Positions 54,001 to 64,000 of a DNA stretch of 64,000 nucleotides are shown one piece after another. Position 1 is the stretch's first letter; every line of letters begins with the position of its first letter. A program made the translations under genes and the position numbers. Source of the stretch: Argentina anserina (taxonomy: Eukaryota > Streptophyta > Magnoliopsida > Rosales > Rosaceae); contig NC_065876.1 of the NCBI RefSeq assembly GCF_933775445.1, positions 22,754,001 to 22,818,000 on the forward strand, written 5' to 3'. Below the pieces are notes generated by a model that was not told the origin of the DNA, did no database searches, and was given only the letters and a program-made list of their open reading frames with translations.

Positions 54001-55508
54001 AGGCCGTTAGTATCATGAAATAAATGAAGAATGAAAGGCCCCCTTGACGAAGCAGCCTCAGGTTCAAACACCATATGACTGGAACTTCTGGGAACCTTCA
54101 CGACAGATCCCAACCATTTACATAAACAAGGTACTTTATCCATAAGACTCAATGAGGTGCCTGAGTTCAAAGGAGGTAGTCCATTCATTGCTATAAGGAA
54201 TGATTTGAAGCAGCACCTAAATGCTTTGCTGTCCCTCTGCCCCTCCTATCCTGGAAATGGGATTCAGGCCAACCCTACACTATTTAGGAGACCGGGAAGT
54301 CTAGCAAATATCTAGGAGGTACCATGACTCCATGAGAGGGATCAAATCTCAGAACACACAGGAGAAATACATTGGCCTGTAAACTCCTACAAACCCCTCC
54401 AACATGGTCAATTTGGGTACATTTGGATTTATAGGGAAACACTAGCATTTCATGTGGATGATAAGGGGGGTTTTGGGGGTATGAGTGATTGCAACTAGCT
54501 AATGAACTTGAGCAATATTAATAGCTTATATTCATGATACTCGTGTATAAATTTGATTATTTAGTGAAATGCGAGAAGTCAAAGACTTTTGGATAAAAAG
54601 AATGTAGCCAAATCCCTCTTTTTCTTAGATAATAAAATCTTAAGTGGAATCATAAAGACTACCACACTGAAAACTTGATCCTTCTAGTACAACCCTAGCC
54701 CCCAAATGGACCTCTACAACTCCCCCATCAGTGCATCTCAATTCTCCTTCACAAGAACAACTCCGGTATCTAAATCTCCATCTTTACCTAACTGTGTCAT
54801 ATGTGAAACTAAATACCAAGTGACTGAACAAAGCAAAATCCTAAATAAGGTTCTTAACTGCTTTTCGAACCAACTTCTCTTCAAAACATCAAAACCAACA
54901 CTTTAAAAGGCCATAGCAACTACAACCAGCTTCCAAGACACCACGAAATTTTACCTGCTTCTCTACAGTTGTACTGTTACAGCAACATAGAGAAATTCCC
55001 CGCAGCACCACAAAAACCGTGTAATCCATCATTCCTCAAACATCACAACAAAAACCGTAAACCTTATTACTCTATTCTTAGCTTTTCAACCCGGTATTAC
55101 ATAATCACGAAAATCTGAAACTTAAACTTACTACAAATACAACTACCATTAACAACTTTGTCTATCGGCTTTCGCCACTTAGCTAAACTTGGATTAAGTA
55201 ATTCTTAAAGTCTCTAGAATTCAGAAATTACAATCGCATAGCTTAAGAACAATTTGCATTATGCGCCCTAAACCAATTGTTCGATACGAACTAAAAATTG
55301 AATCAAAATGTAAAAGACCTATCTCAATTCGCAACAATAGGGAAGATTAAGGGGATCCGAAAGAGATTGAAGAGTGCGAATTGGGAATGAGAAGAGAGAG
55401 GGGAAAAGTGAGGTTACCGCAAAACCAGTGAGAGCAATTGGCTTGGCAAGGAGTGTTGAAGCCGCCGTGGCAGACGGAGCACAAATCGTTCTCAGGAGGA
55501 GCCTCCAT
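51088..55508 (-). CDS. RING-finger and DUF1232 membrane E3 ubiquitin ligase, RNF170-like, 5 exons
   Basis: Predicted E3 ubiquitin-protein ligase anchored in an internal membrane; animal RNF170 acts at the ER on IP3 receptors, while the plant target is unknown. Minus-strand exons are 55508-55418, 53114-52915, 52389-52288, 51350-51299 and 51200-51088, GT-AG, in phase, 185 residues. The RING spans about residues 10-53: CSVCHGGF, then NCSHWFCGRC (C-x-H-x2-C-x2-C) and CKCPLCRR, a complete C3HC4 set; the first intron splits it between FCG and RC. The C-terminal part contains DUF1232, AYVLSPVDFIPE and GIVGLLDDLLIVLVV, giving one or two hydrophobic helices, and ends RRHGGS. The first intron is 2.3 kb. 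The gene lies head to head with the LON-domain gene. Confidence 0.93.
52458..52482. repeat. (GA)n microsatellite in the RING-gene intron 2
   Basis: About 12 GA units, some 70 bases upstream of exon 3 on the coding strand. Confidence 0.9.
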
Positions 55509-55511
55509 TCC

Positions 55512-55546
<35 letters not shown>

Positions 55547-56008
55547 TTCTTCGTTTTCAAATGTCTCAACAACTTTCAGGGCTGGTCTGTTTGCATTTCG
55601 CTTAAACGGTAAGAAACCTATCTATCCAGAGATTTATCGCAACTTTTTCACTTTTTATGTAATATGCAACGGTTTGTTTCGATTAAAAGTAAGAATATGG
55701 AATGCGTGTGAAATACCGTTAATGAGGGGATTGAAGTGAACCTCATGCATCATATTTGAGACATCTTTCAGTTCATGAGCGTCAGTACGTCAATTCTTAT
55801 AAATGGGAAGAAAAAAATTAATTAAGTGAGTTTTTCAGTTAAAAGTAAAAATATGATCAGGTAAAAGAAGAAGTACGTAGAGGTAAAAATCACTTTAGAA
55901 CTTGAAGTATAGGGCCCACCATTTTGGCCTAACCGCGTATATATATAGTTTTGAAGATAATGATTTTGTTAAGTCTGGAGTCTGGACTCGAAAGCAGCAG
56001 AGACTCCC
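55509..56008. promoter_or_regulatory. Head-to-head intergenic promoter region
   Basis: Exactly 500 bases separate the ATG of the RING gene (minus) from the ATG of the LON-domain gene (plus). A (CT)n run of about 14 units at 55515-55544 sits in the leader of the RING gene, where plant GA/CT-rich elements often act. A TATA-like ATATATATAG at 55940-55949 serves the LON gene about 60 bases before its start. Whether the two genes share regulation is inference. Confidence 0.6.
55515..55544. repeat. (CT)n microsatellite in the RING-gene leader
   Basis: Fourteen to fifteen CT units starting only seven bases upstream of the RING-gene ATG on its coding strand (GA repeats in the mRNA). Confidence 0.9.
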
Positions 56009-59000
56009 ATGACTTGTACGGCCTTCAATCTCACCCCGAGCCCCCTTTTCCGTTCAACGACGACCCAAATCCGAAACCCACACCCGACCTACCATTACGG
56101 TTTCACCCGCAAGCTGAAACGATGCCGTTTCATCCCCAAGGCCACCTCCTTGGAGCTCCCGCTGCTCCCCTTCCCCTTGACCGAGGCCAGCAACATTCTC
56201 TTCAATCTCACTTATCGCTTTGTACTTTTTACTTGTGGAGTAATTCATCTATTCTGCTGCGTTGACTAATTTACTGTACCCATTTTCAGGTTCTGGTTCC
56301 ATCCGAGAGTAAAACACTGCATTTGTATGAAGCAAGATATCTTGCTCTACTCGAGGAGGTACTAGCTTCAAATTTTGGTCATTTTTAAACATTTGTAGTG
56401 CAATTGGGGGTTATCTTGTATCAGTCACGCTAACAATGTTAAATTCAACGTATTGTGGTTCAGTCATTGTCGAATTGCAAGAAGTTCTTTGTTCATTTTG
56501 TGCTGGATCCTATTATCATTGATGATTCATTGGAAGAAGCATCATTTGCAGCCCGGAATGGTTGTTTGGTCTATATTGAAAATGTAAGCTTCCCGCATTT
56601 TCTTTTCTGTTGAAGAGTTTCCGAGTTTCTATTATGAACTAATATCAGTTCCAGTATTCTGCAGGTTGAGAGATTAGAATTGGGAGCATTAGTCTCTATA
56701 AGAGGGATTGGACGTGTAAAGATTATCAAATTTGTGCAGGTGAGTAACAAGGGATGGGGGCTGGTCTGTCATAAAGTTACTCGTATGTATAATTCTTCTG
56801 TTACAATGCGAAGAGTCATACAAGAGATGATTTACACATTGGTTTTTTTTTTTGTTTTCTTATTGAAGATCCTCAAATGAGCACCTATTTCTCATATCAG
56901 TCGTATGTTACAGATAAAATTTGGACAAGTGAGATGCATGTCAGTGCGTCTCAACATTTCACTTATGGGCAGACTTCATTTATAAACCTTAATTTGTGTA
57001 TACAGTGAAGAACTTCCCATATTAGTGGTTTCCACATATATGAGTGATTATTCATTTTGATATTAGATAGTACTTTTGGTTATATCAAATTTATTGGTGA
57101 CTTGTTTTTGATAGTTCAATTACTTCAATAACTTATCAGGAATCTGGTGTTTTGATCATGAATCTTGAAACCTAGGTATATAAATTTAATACTTATATTG
57201 AAAACAAATTAAAGTGTTAGGATATCTGACAGCACCTAGCCAGTTTTCTATTTTGTCTGATGGACCAAAGAGAAGGCATATGATTTTTCTGTATTCCTGC
57301 TCACATCCCCGTTACCCCTGTTTATTGGGAGTAATATCTTTGATTCTTCTTTTCACCGATCTCTTATGTTCTTGTGGCTTACTCTAATGATTCATAAATG
57401 TGGGATTGCACTTTGTTTTGCAGGGAGATCCGTATTTGAAAGGTGTTGTCATACCCGTGCAGGACAGGGTACCTGACAGCGTAAGCAGATTAAGCCCCAA
57501 AGTTATGCAAGTAAAAGAGGCTCTGTGTAGTTTAAATAGTTTGGAAATCAAACTAAAGGTGCAATCTCGTCATTCTTGAATCATGACTTTCAGAGGTCTT
57601 AATGCTTTTTTTTATTTGGTATAGTAATAAAATGCTAAGAGGCAAAGTCAAAGTGGAGCGTGGTTAGCAGAAAAAGCTTCTAATCGATATATGGCCGATT
57701 TATTCTAACATTTTGTTGGAAGATCGATCTTATCATTGCTCAATTCATTTCAAGTTCCACATTATGGTTCTCTCACCAAACATTATATTCCATTTTGGCT
57801 TATTCATTAAATCATCTCTCTAGCAAGCATTATTGCATCTATGTTGTGAAAGTACCTTAATGTTTCTCTCTAGCAAGCATTATATACTGCTCATATTATT
57901 ATTTTTCACTAGGCTCCAAAGGACGCACCTTTACAGACTGAAATTGCCAACTCTCTGATGTGGGTGGAAAAGGAACTACAAGTGGACTATGATTTAGCTT
58001 TCTTTCCGTCCTTGGCTGAGCGTGTTTCCTTTGCGGCACTTCAACCCGTGTCAGGTAGTTTCCCCTGTACATGTTGATTTCTGATACAGTGTCTAGAAAG
58101 TTATAGTTCCTCGATTTTACTGCCCCGCGCCGGGGGGTAAAAAATTCTTGATGGAAGCTACATGCATCACATTTTGGCTTGACCATTTTCTTATTTCCTA
58201 TATGGCTTGTGGATGGTCTTTTATTTCGTATTTATTAAGGATCAAGTTGTAGGGGTCATTTTTCGTATAATGCGAAACATTTATAAACAATTTTTTCTTT
58301 TCTTTAAATTTTCTTAGAATTTAAAGCATTTCATTTTCAATTTTCTAATTTTTCGTTTGAGTTCTTCAAAATGGGGTCAAGATAATGACTCTATTTTAAA
58401 TACAAATACAGATCTGCCTTTCTTTCTTCTTTTTTTAACATCTGTAACCTGGTGCAGAACTAGAATGGTGTTGGTTTCTTTTCTACTGTGCCTTAGTATC
58501 TGCAAGTTTGTTTCATCTCCTTTGAGTTTTGGTTTGGCGTCTTTGCACCTGTTTTCTGGGATTGTCAGTTCCGTATTTCACAGCGTTTACATGCTGAAAC
58601 ATCTGGACTTATTTTGTTAAAATTTGGGCATATAAGTTTTCAAGTTTGAGGCTTTCAATGAGAGTGCAAAAGTAGTGATCTTGCTCTGCAATAGCACCAA
58701 GTTTCCGACAGTGACCTTAGTAAAAACTCTTCTGTTGCAAGTCGGTCACATATATGCATTAGCATGCTACGATAGTTATATTAACTCGGCTGTAATGTCT
58801 GTGGTGAAAATCTCAACTAGGATGTCAAAGTCGACCACTTATCCATGCGTTTGTGACTCCATTATCTGTTCTTATAAGGTGGTGCAAAACACCCAAAAAT
58901 GTGTTCAATCATGCAAGTTACTCCAAAAGTTCTTACTCGGAGTCCTGTAGTCCAAGTTGGAGTATTGGGTTGTTCTCCGCCCGTGCATGGCATGTATGAA

Positions 59001-59495
59001 CCTTATTAGGCCCACATTTATCATTTATCTTTATACAAGATCTGTTGTGGTAGCTGGTTGAAAGGATTATGTAAAATGAAGCATATCATATGTGCAGGTG
59101 GTCACAACCTTCCTTGATAATTTTTAGGAACTTCACATTTGTACAATAGCTTATAAAGTGCCGAGGTTATTTCTAGACTTCTATGACCAACAGATAGGAA
59201 GGGATGTTGATTGTATTTCAATACACCACCAGAGACTCTGGTATAGGGATGTAGAAGCTGATCCTGTAAAAAATCGTACTATTTGTGCATTTCCTCATCT
59301 AGTTTAAATTCACTGTGGTTTCCTTATGCCGCAGGATCAAGTCAATCGGAACTTCTTAAACTGCAGCAAGAAAAACTAAAGGCAATGGAGCTGAAAGACA
59401 CAATGCATAGGCTAGATAATTCATTGCAATTCATCAAAGATAATATCTCCATGGTTGCAGCCAAGCTTGCTATACAATCAGTGGAGATGAAGTGA
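56009..59495 (+). CDS. LON substrate-binding (N-terminal) domain protein, probably chloroplastic, 7 exons
   Basis: Contains only the LON N-terminal substrate-binding domain, without AAA ATPase or protease, like the Arabidopsis At1g75460 / At1g19740 family; the role is unknown. Exons are 56009-56221, 56290-56358, 56464-56583, 56665-56739, 57424-57558, 57913-58054 and 59335-59495, in phase, 304 residues. The N-terminus (MTCTAFNLTPSPLF) is rich in Ser, Thr and Arg, a plausible transit peptide. The domain runs from LELPLLPFPLTE through VLVPSESKTLHLYEARY, FVHFVLDP and GALVSIRGIGRV to SLAERVSFAALQPVSGSS. A Gln/Lys/Leu-rich helical tail (LLKLQQEKLKAMELKD) follows. With a canonical GT donor, exon 1 adds about twelve residues (ASNILFNLTYRF) between PLTE and VLVP that I do not expect from the family. 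The exon 1 end is therefore the weak point. Confidence 0.88.
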
Positions 59496-60998
59496 GTTGT
59501 GTCAGGGGTTGAATCATGGAACTCCATTGAGTGTGGCAAGTGGCTACGGACATTCCATTTAGCTGTGATTATCGTTAAACTGTCCGATTAGGGTAGCTGA
59601 AGTAAGTATATATCTCCTTGTATGGTTATACATTTTCCTTTCTTTTTTTGTAAAAAGAGTTCTAATGCGCCTACCCTAAGTATTTTAATTAATGAAGCCA
59701 TAGAATACACTAGCTATACTAATTGTACTACGAACAAACATCATAACAAATACTAGTGCGACTTTTTCATTTGTATTGCTACAAAACAAAAAAACATAAA
59801 ACATAAAACAAAAAACAAAATCATATTTAGTGACCTTTTGTTTTATCTTAACACTTAAGTCCCCTTTTTAACCAAAAAAAGATTCTATTTTCACTTCCAA
59901 AATTGCTTGTTTACAAAAACGGATTTTACTATGAGTGAAGGTAGCGCAAATTAAATATAACTTTTTTTATTGAAGGAAAGGACAAGAACAGGGGCAGATC
60001 TAAGATGTAAAATGTGGTAGGGGCTTGCTCGAAATTTTTTTTACGGGTAATTTTGCTCTCTAAAATATAGAAATACATTTTAAATAAAAAAATTGTACTT
60101 AAAAGAAATAATAGGAGAACAACATGAGAAAAAAAAAAAGCAAAAATTTTCAGAAATTTTTGAGAAAAACTAATGAATAACATTATAAAATAAAGGAACA
60201 TAAGAAAAAATAGAGAAAAAGAAAAAGAAAAAATGGGTAACAAAATAACCAAAATTGAAAATAAGGAGAAATAAGCATGTAAAACAATATAAAAATAGCA
60301 CAAAATTCATTCAACTAGGGAAGTGGTGGGGAAGATAAAAACAGCAAACCAACTGAACCAGACATCATGTTGTTTATATGTGTTGGGGTAGTTAAATATA
60401 TAAGAAAAACTTGCAAGGGCTCCAGCCCATGCAAGCCTTGAGCTGAATCCGCCCATGGACAAGAAGTATTTTATTAATTGAAGAAACATGAGGCCTTTGG
60501 TACACAAAGCCATCTACATAGATTTACTAGAATCTTCTAGCTTCATCAGTATCTCGGCAGCTGCGGACGAGTCAAATTTCTAATCTAATGAATTTCATTA
60601 GTGATTTGTTGAGAATTGAAATTCAGATGGGATTGAATTGAAATTGGTTACATGAAATTTGGAATACAAAATCGAACAAAACTACAAAGACCCAAGAACT
60701 GTGACATATTAACATAAAATAGTTTGACGATGTTTTGATAAGCAATGAAGATTTATGGGTAGTTGTTTTTTTTTGAAATCTTTTATTTATAAAGTATGAA
60801 GGAGATTTTAATAATTAATTTTTTTAAATTACTAAAAAAATTCGTAATTTATTAAATTTCACAAAATTAAATCTAATATATAAAAAATATTATCGCAATC
60901 TAAAAACAAATTTAAAAACAAAACCGCCCAAAAAAGTGTAGGAGAATAAAAAATTATAAACTTTAGACAAACTAGTAAAAATAAAATAAATAGTAAAA
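59496..60998. other. Gene-free AT-rich stretch
   Basis: Begins with the LON-gene 3' UTR (to about 59700). The rest is very AT-rich, with many A runs on the plus strand. The 124-codon minus-strand frame at 59929-60303 is Phe/Leu/Ser-rich low complexity created by those A runs and is not a gene. Confidence 0.45.
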
Positions 60999-63900
60999 TG
61001 TTCCGGGAGAATTACTATTATACCCTTGTGTGTGTCTTAGCCTAATAGGTTTCCTATTATGAGATAGATTAGCATCTCCGTAATAGATTAGGACTCCGAA
61101 TCCTACAGAATTGTGGTTTTGTAATGCCTATATATAGGCCCCCATATCATTCAATAATACACAATTATTTCATCCTGAAACACGTTATCAGCACGTTGCT
61201 CTAAAACCCTGAACTTTTAGAGCCCTAGAAATTTTTTTCTCTTCTCCACCGCCGGCCACCGTCGTCTCTGGCCTCCGATATCTTCCCGTCGACGTTCCTC
61301 GTCGGCGCAGCCCCTGCTCGTCGTCGCTGCAGCCCCCCCCCCCCCCCGCTGCTACCCCTGCATCCCCGCGCGCAGCTCCCGCACGCTGCCCTGCCCTGCA
61401 GCCCCCGCATCGCAGCCCCTGCAAGCACGCACGCAGCCAGCCCCACAGCCCCGCACGCAGATTCTGTACTGCAGCCCTTGCGACCCCCCTGCTGCCCTGC
61501 AGCCCCTGCACGCAGCCTCCGCAGCCCCGCAGGGTCTCTTCCGCATTCGCTCCGCAAAAATATCTTTTTGCCCCGCAAGACCCCGCATCAGAGGATTCAA
61601 AATTGCTCCTCCCGCATATATACGCAAGGAACGCGAACTGCACAAGCAAACTCTTTGCTCAAGAGAAGCTATTCCCGTCTTCTCTACCCTTTTGGGCCTA
61701 TGGCCTGACGAGCCTGATAGCCTTTTGGGCCTTTAAACTATTTTTTTTTCCTTTTTCTTTTCCTATTTCTTATTAAATCGTTTATTTACACGTTTTCGTT
61801 TTCTAACTATGTTTCACGTGCTTCCATAGGAAAAGTGATCACTCGTCGTACTATGGTGATGACATTCATGCCGAGATGGACGATACTTTTGTCATCTACA
61901 TATGATTTTGATCGTATCCTCCCAAGATTTTTATGTCATCGAACGAAGATCGAAAAGGAATTCAACAAGCAACTTCATGCATGACGATCGATTTGCAGAG
62001 CAATTTACTTATATGCGGCCTATTTGGCAGACCAACAAGTATGTTTTTCTTAAAGTTGCTGCTTTTGAAGATATATATATAAATTATCGGGCGCTATTAG
62101 CCTTTTTCATGTCTTCTTTTCCGGCCTTTCTTATAACGCCGATGAGACCAAAGAGGGATATGATTCCCCTCTTGGTCGACGTTTTTCGTGTGACGGTCCT
62201 GGGGGAGTCACGTTATTATTTAAAAATGAAAATATCGATTTCGTGTGGTCGCCTGAGTGCACCGCTGTTTTGGGTGAGATCATGAGAATCGCCGATATGT
62301 ATCGATTATTTTGTGACCATATACATCACAACCTTCTAATTCCGGTTACATACTTGAATAGTTTCAATTATTTGAAACCTATACAACCCTCGTTTCTTAT
62401 GGATGCGTCGCCATCGCGACTGTTATTTGAATGTTTGAGTTTTCTTAAACTCATGTCTATAAACGATAATCTCAAGGTCTACGTACTCATCTATTTGAGT
62501 TGATTCATTACTCTGATGCAGCACTATTTGCTGACAAAAAGATCCCAAAAATAACGAATTCTATGGGACACACTTAAAAGTGATTTAATGAACGTCTATG
62601 ACGTTGTATTATCAGAGTTGACATTGATGCATACTCCACATCAAAGAAACGCATGCCATTTTTGGCACCTGTATCTATTTCTTGAGGGAATTTTTGAGAT
62701 GGAAACGTAACATTCTTTCATTCTCAAGTAAGCACATTTTTGAGCCTCAGGCTAAGGCTCCGCCCAATCCGATATGCAAGATTTTGTTGCTACAGACTTT
62801 TGATTAGTCAATCTATTTTGACTATGTCTTCTGCTTACTATTTTTCAAGTATGATGTTGGCATTGCCATGTTTCTTGTTCGACTTTAGCTTAAGTCGTCC
62901 ATTGGAATTGGAAGCTTGTTTGTGTTGTATTAAATATTGGCATATTCTATAAAATTTCTCGTATTTCTTGTTTACAAGATTGACTCGTGAGAATTTTATT
63001 TGCCTTGGCTTAGCATGTATGGTCAACGTTTGCAACTCACGTGGTTTTTAAATTGGCCGCTTTTGGGTTACATGGGACCCCAATAGCACTATATTGTGAT
63101 TTTGGACCTTAAAATTTGGAAAACGGACATCGGAACGTCAAAATTGACGTCGTTTTTTCCGGTTACTGTTCCGGCATTTCCGGAACGTTTTCCGGCGTAT
63201 TCGCCGCCTTCCGACCATTTTCCGGCGTTTCCGGCACCGCCATCCGGTTCCGGACGGTGTTCCCTGTCGGACTTGAAGTTACGGCCTCCATACCGGCCAA
63301 CTCCGGCCGCCGCCGGCCAGTTTTCCGGCGCTCGGTGCCGCCGGCTTCCGACGAGTTTTTCCGACGATTTTTTTTCCGTCGTTTCTTGTCATGTAATCCG
63401 CATATTTCAGCAGTTCTTGCTGCCAAGTTTTCTCAGTCCAAATTTCACCCGGTTTTGAGTTATATTGACATGGTTTTCCAGTTAATTTTCCGGTTTTCTC
63501 CAAGTCGTTTCATAGCTCAAATGATTTTATTATTATTGGTGACCACCCGCACCAATTGGATGGTTTTTACCACCCAAATTGTTTGGTATTCAACTGCTCC
63601 AATACCATGTTTTTCCAACTCTTGAGTTGAAGAATGTAGTTCTATTGCCATGTGATACATTCGATGGGATTGTCATTTGTTTCAATCCCCTCTCTTACAA
63701 TATATCCTACGGCGTATTGTGTAGAGAAGTTCACTGCGTTGTTGACTCTCTTAATCTTCATTTTGAGAATGTCCCGCCGTGAAATCGAGTGTCTTGCTAA
63801 TTGCGTAACCACCCACACTGTCCTACGGCGCAGGTAGTTGTTTTACGGATCTCGTGCGGAGATTGTGTTGTATATCTTCGTGCCTTGCTAAGTTTTAAAG

Positions 63901-64000
63901 GCCATTCATGCCAATGATGGATTTTCATCTTGATATTTGTGTTAAGAATGGAGAGGAATAAATCTGTCTGATTTCATTGACAGTATCTTTTTCAAGCTTC
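60999..64000 (+). mobile_element. LTR-element 5' part, copy B, running off the window
   Basis: Starts TGTTCCGGGAGAATTACT like copy A. The LTR is about 180 bp, with a core promoter (CCTATATATAGGCC at about 61127) and transcript-like end, then ACACGTTATCAGCACG at 61181, a primer-binding-type sequence used by many plant Copia elements. The leader is extremely C-rich (61320-61540). From about 61690 it parallels copy A to about 63170 (for example GGGCCTATGGCCTGACGAGC and GACCATATACATCACAACC). Beyond that a CCGGCG-rich stretch (63160-63370) and unassigned sequence follow. No gag or pol domain is seen before the edge. It is a large non-coding retroelement leader. Confidence 0.65.
61320..61545 (+). 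repeat. C-rich degenerate GCAGCCCC repeat with a 15-C run
   Basis: Fifteen C in a row at 61333-61347 are followed by about a dozen imperfect GCAGCCCC / GCACGCAGCC units. On the reverse strand this is G-rich and could form quadruplexes. It sits just after the primer site of copy B. Copy A has a GC-rich but different sequence at the same place. Confidence 0.8.

Noticed and set aside
53967..54188. Minus-strand 73-codon ORF in the 2.3-kb intron of the RING gene
   Set aside because: The RING domain joins perfectly from exon 1 to 53114, so nothing is missing; the ORF has no family likeness.
59929..60303. 124-codon Phe/Leu-rich minus-strand ORF resembling a membrane protein
   Set aside because: Low-complexity translation of A-rich sequence; no start context, no family, no splice context.
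61188..61649. Gly/Ala/Arg-rich minus-strand ORF of 153 codons
   Set aside because: Produced by the GCAGCCCC repeat in copy B of the retroelement; three overlapping frames are open, as expected for GC-rich repeats.

Overview
The window is nuclear DNA from a flowering plant. It has AT-rich intergenic and intronic sequence, many small exons with GT-AG borders, plant-specific genes (a chloroplast allene oxide cyclase and a CEPR2-type LRR receptor kinase) and plant Copia, hAT and LINE relics. Protein similarity to known dicot families suggests a eudicot. Rosaceae is possible, but I cannot prove the family from sequence alone.

Six protein genes can be supported, and I rebuilt their exons by hand. 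They are: an aldo-keto reductase (minus, 1480-3421, 7 exons); a CEPR2-like receptor kinase (minus, 8940-12573, 2 coding exons plus a probable 5' UTR intron and two uORFs); allene oxide cyclase of jasmonate synthesis (plus, 33342-34796, 3 exons); the DNA mismatch repair gene MLH1 (minus, 40189-49553, 16 exons); a RING plus DUF1232 membrane E3 ligase of the RNF170 type (minus, 51088-55508, 5 exons); and a LON-substrate-binding-domain protein (plus, 56009-59495, 7 exons). The last two are head to head about 500 bp apart. A seventh possible gene is a basic hypothetical protein at 7130-7618 (minus). The genes are functionally unrelated, as expected for plant chromosomal DNA.

The middle of the window (about 14.6-32 kb) and its right end (61-64 kb) are dominated by mobile elements. 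They include a hAT-like element (14832-15564) inside older repeat sequence, a LINE RNase H relic (16270-16575), and two diverged copies of one LTR-element leader (18865-20980 and 60999-64000). There is also an antisense gag fragment (20938-21780) and a full-length but decayed Copia element (22421-27745) with 77-bp LTRs and a perfect ATTGT target duplication. A 2-kb hAT-type element (29122-31129) has a perfect 8-bp target duplication, and a third hAT-like element with an internal ORF lies at 38030-38975.

The most unusual structure is inside the 29122-31129 element: three tandem units of about 505 bp, each carrying its own pair of roughly 98-bp inverted arms. Second is a 121-bp tandem duplication over an MLH1 exon-intron boundary that copies the 5' splice site. 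I found no CRISPR, rRNA or bacterial-type system, and I did not detect a tRNA by eye.
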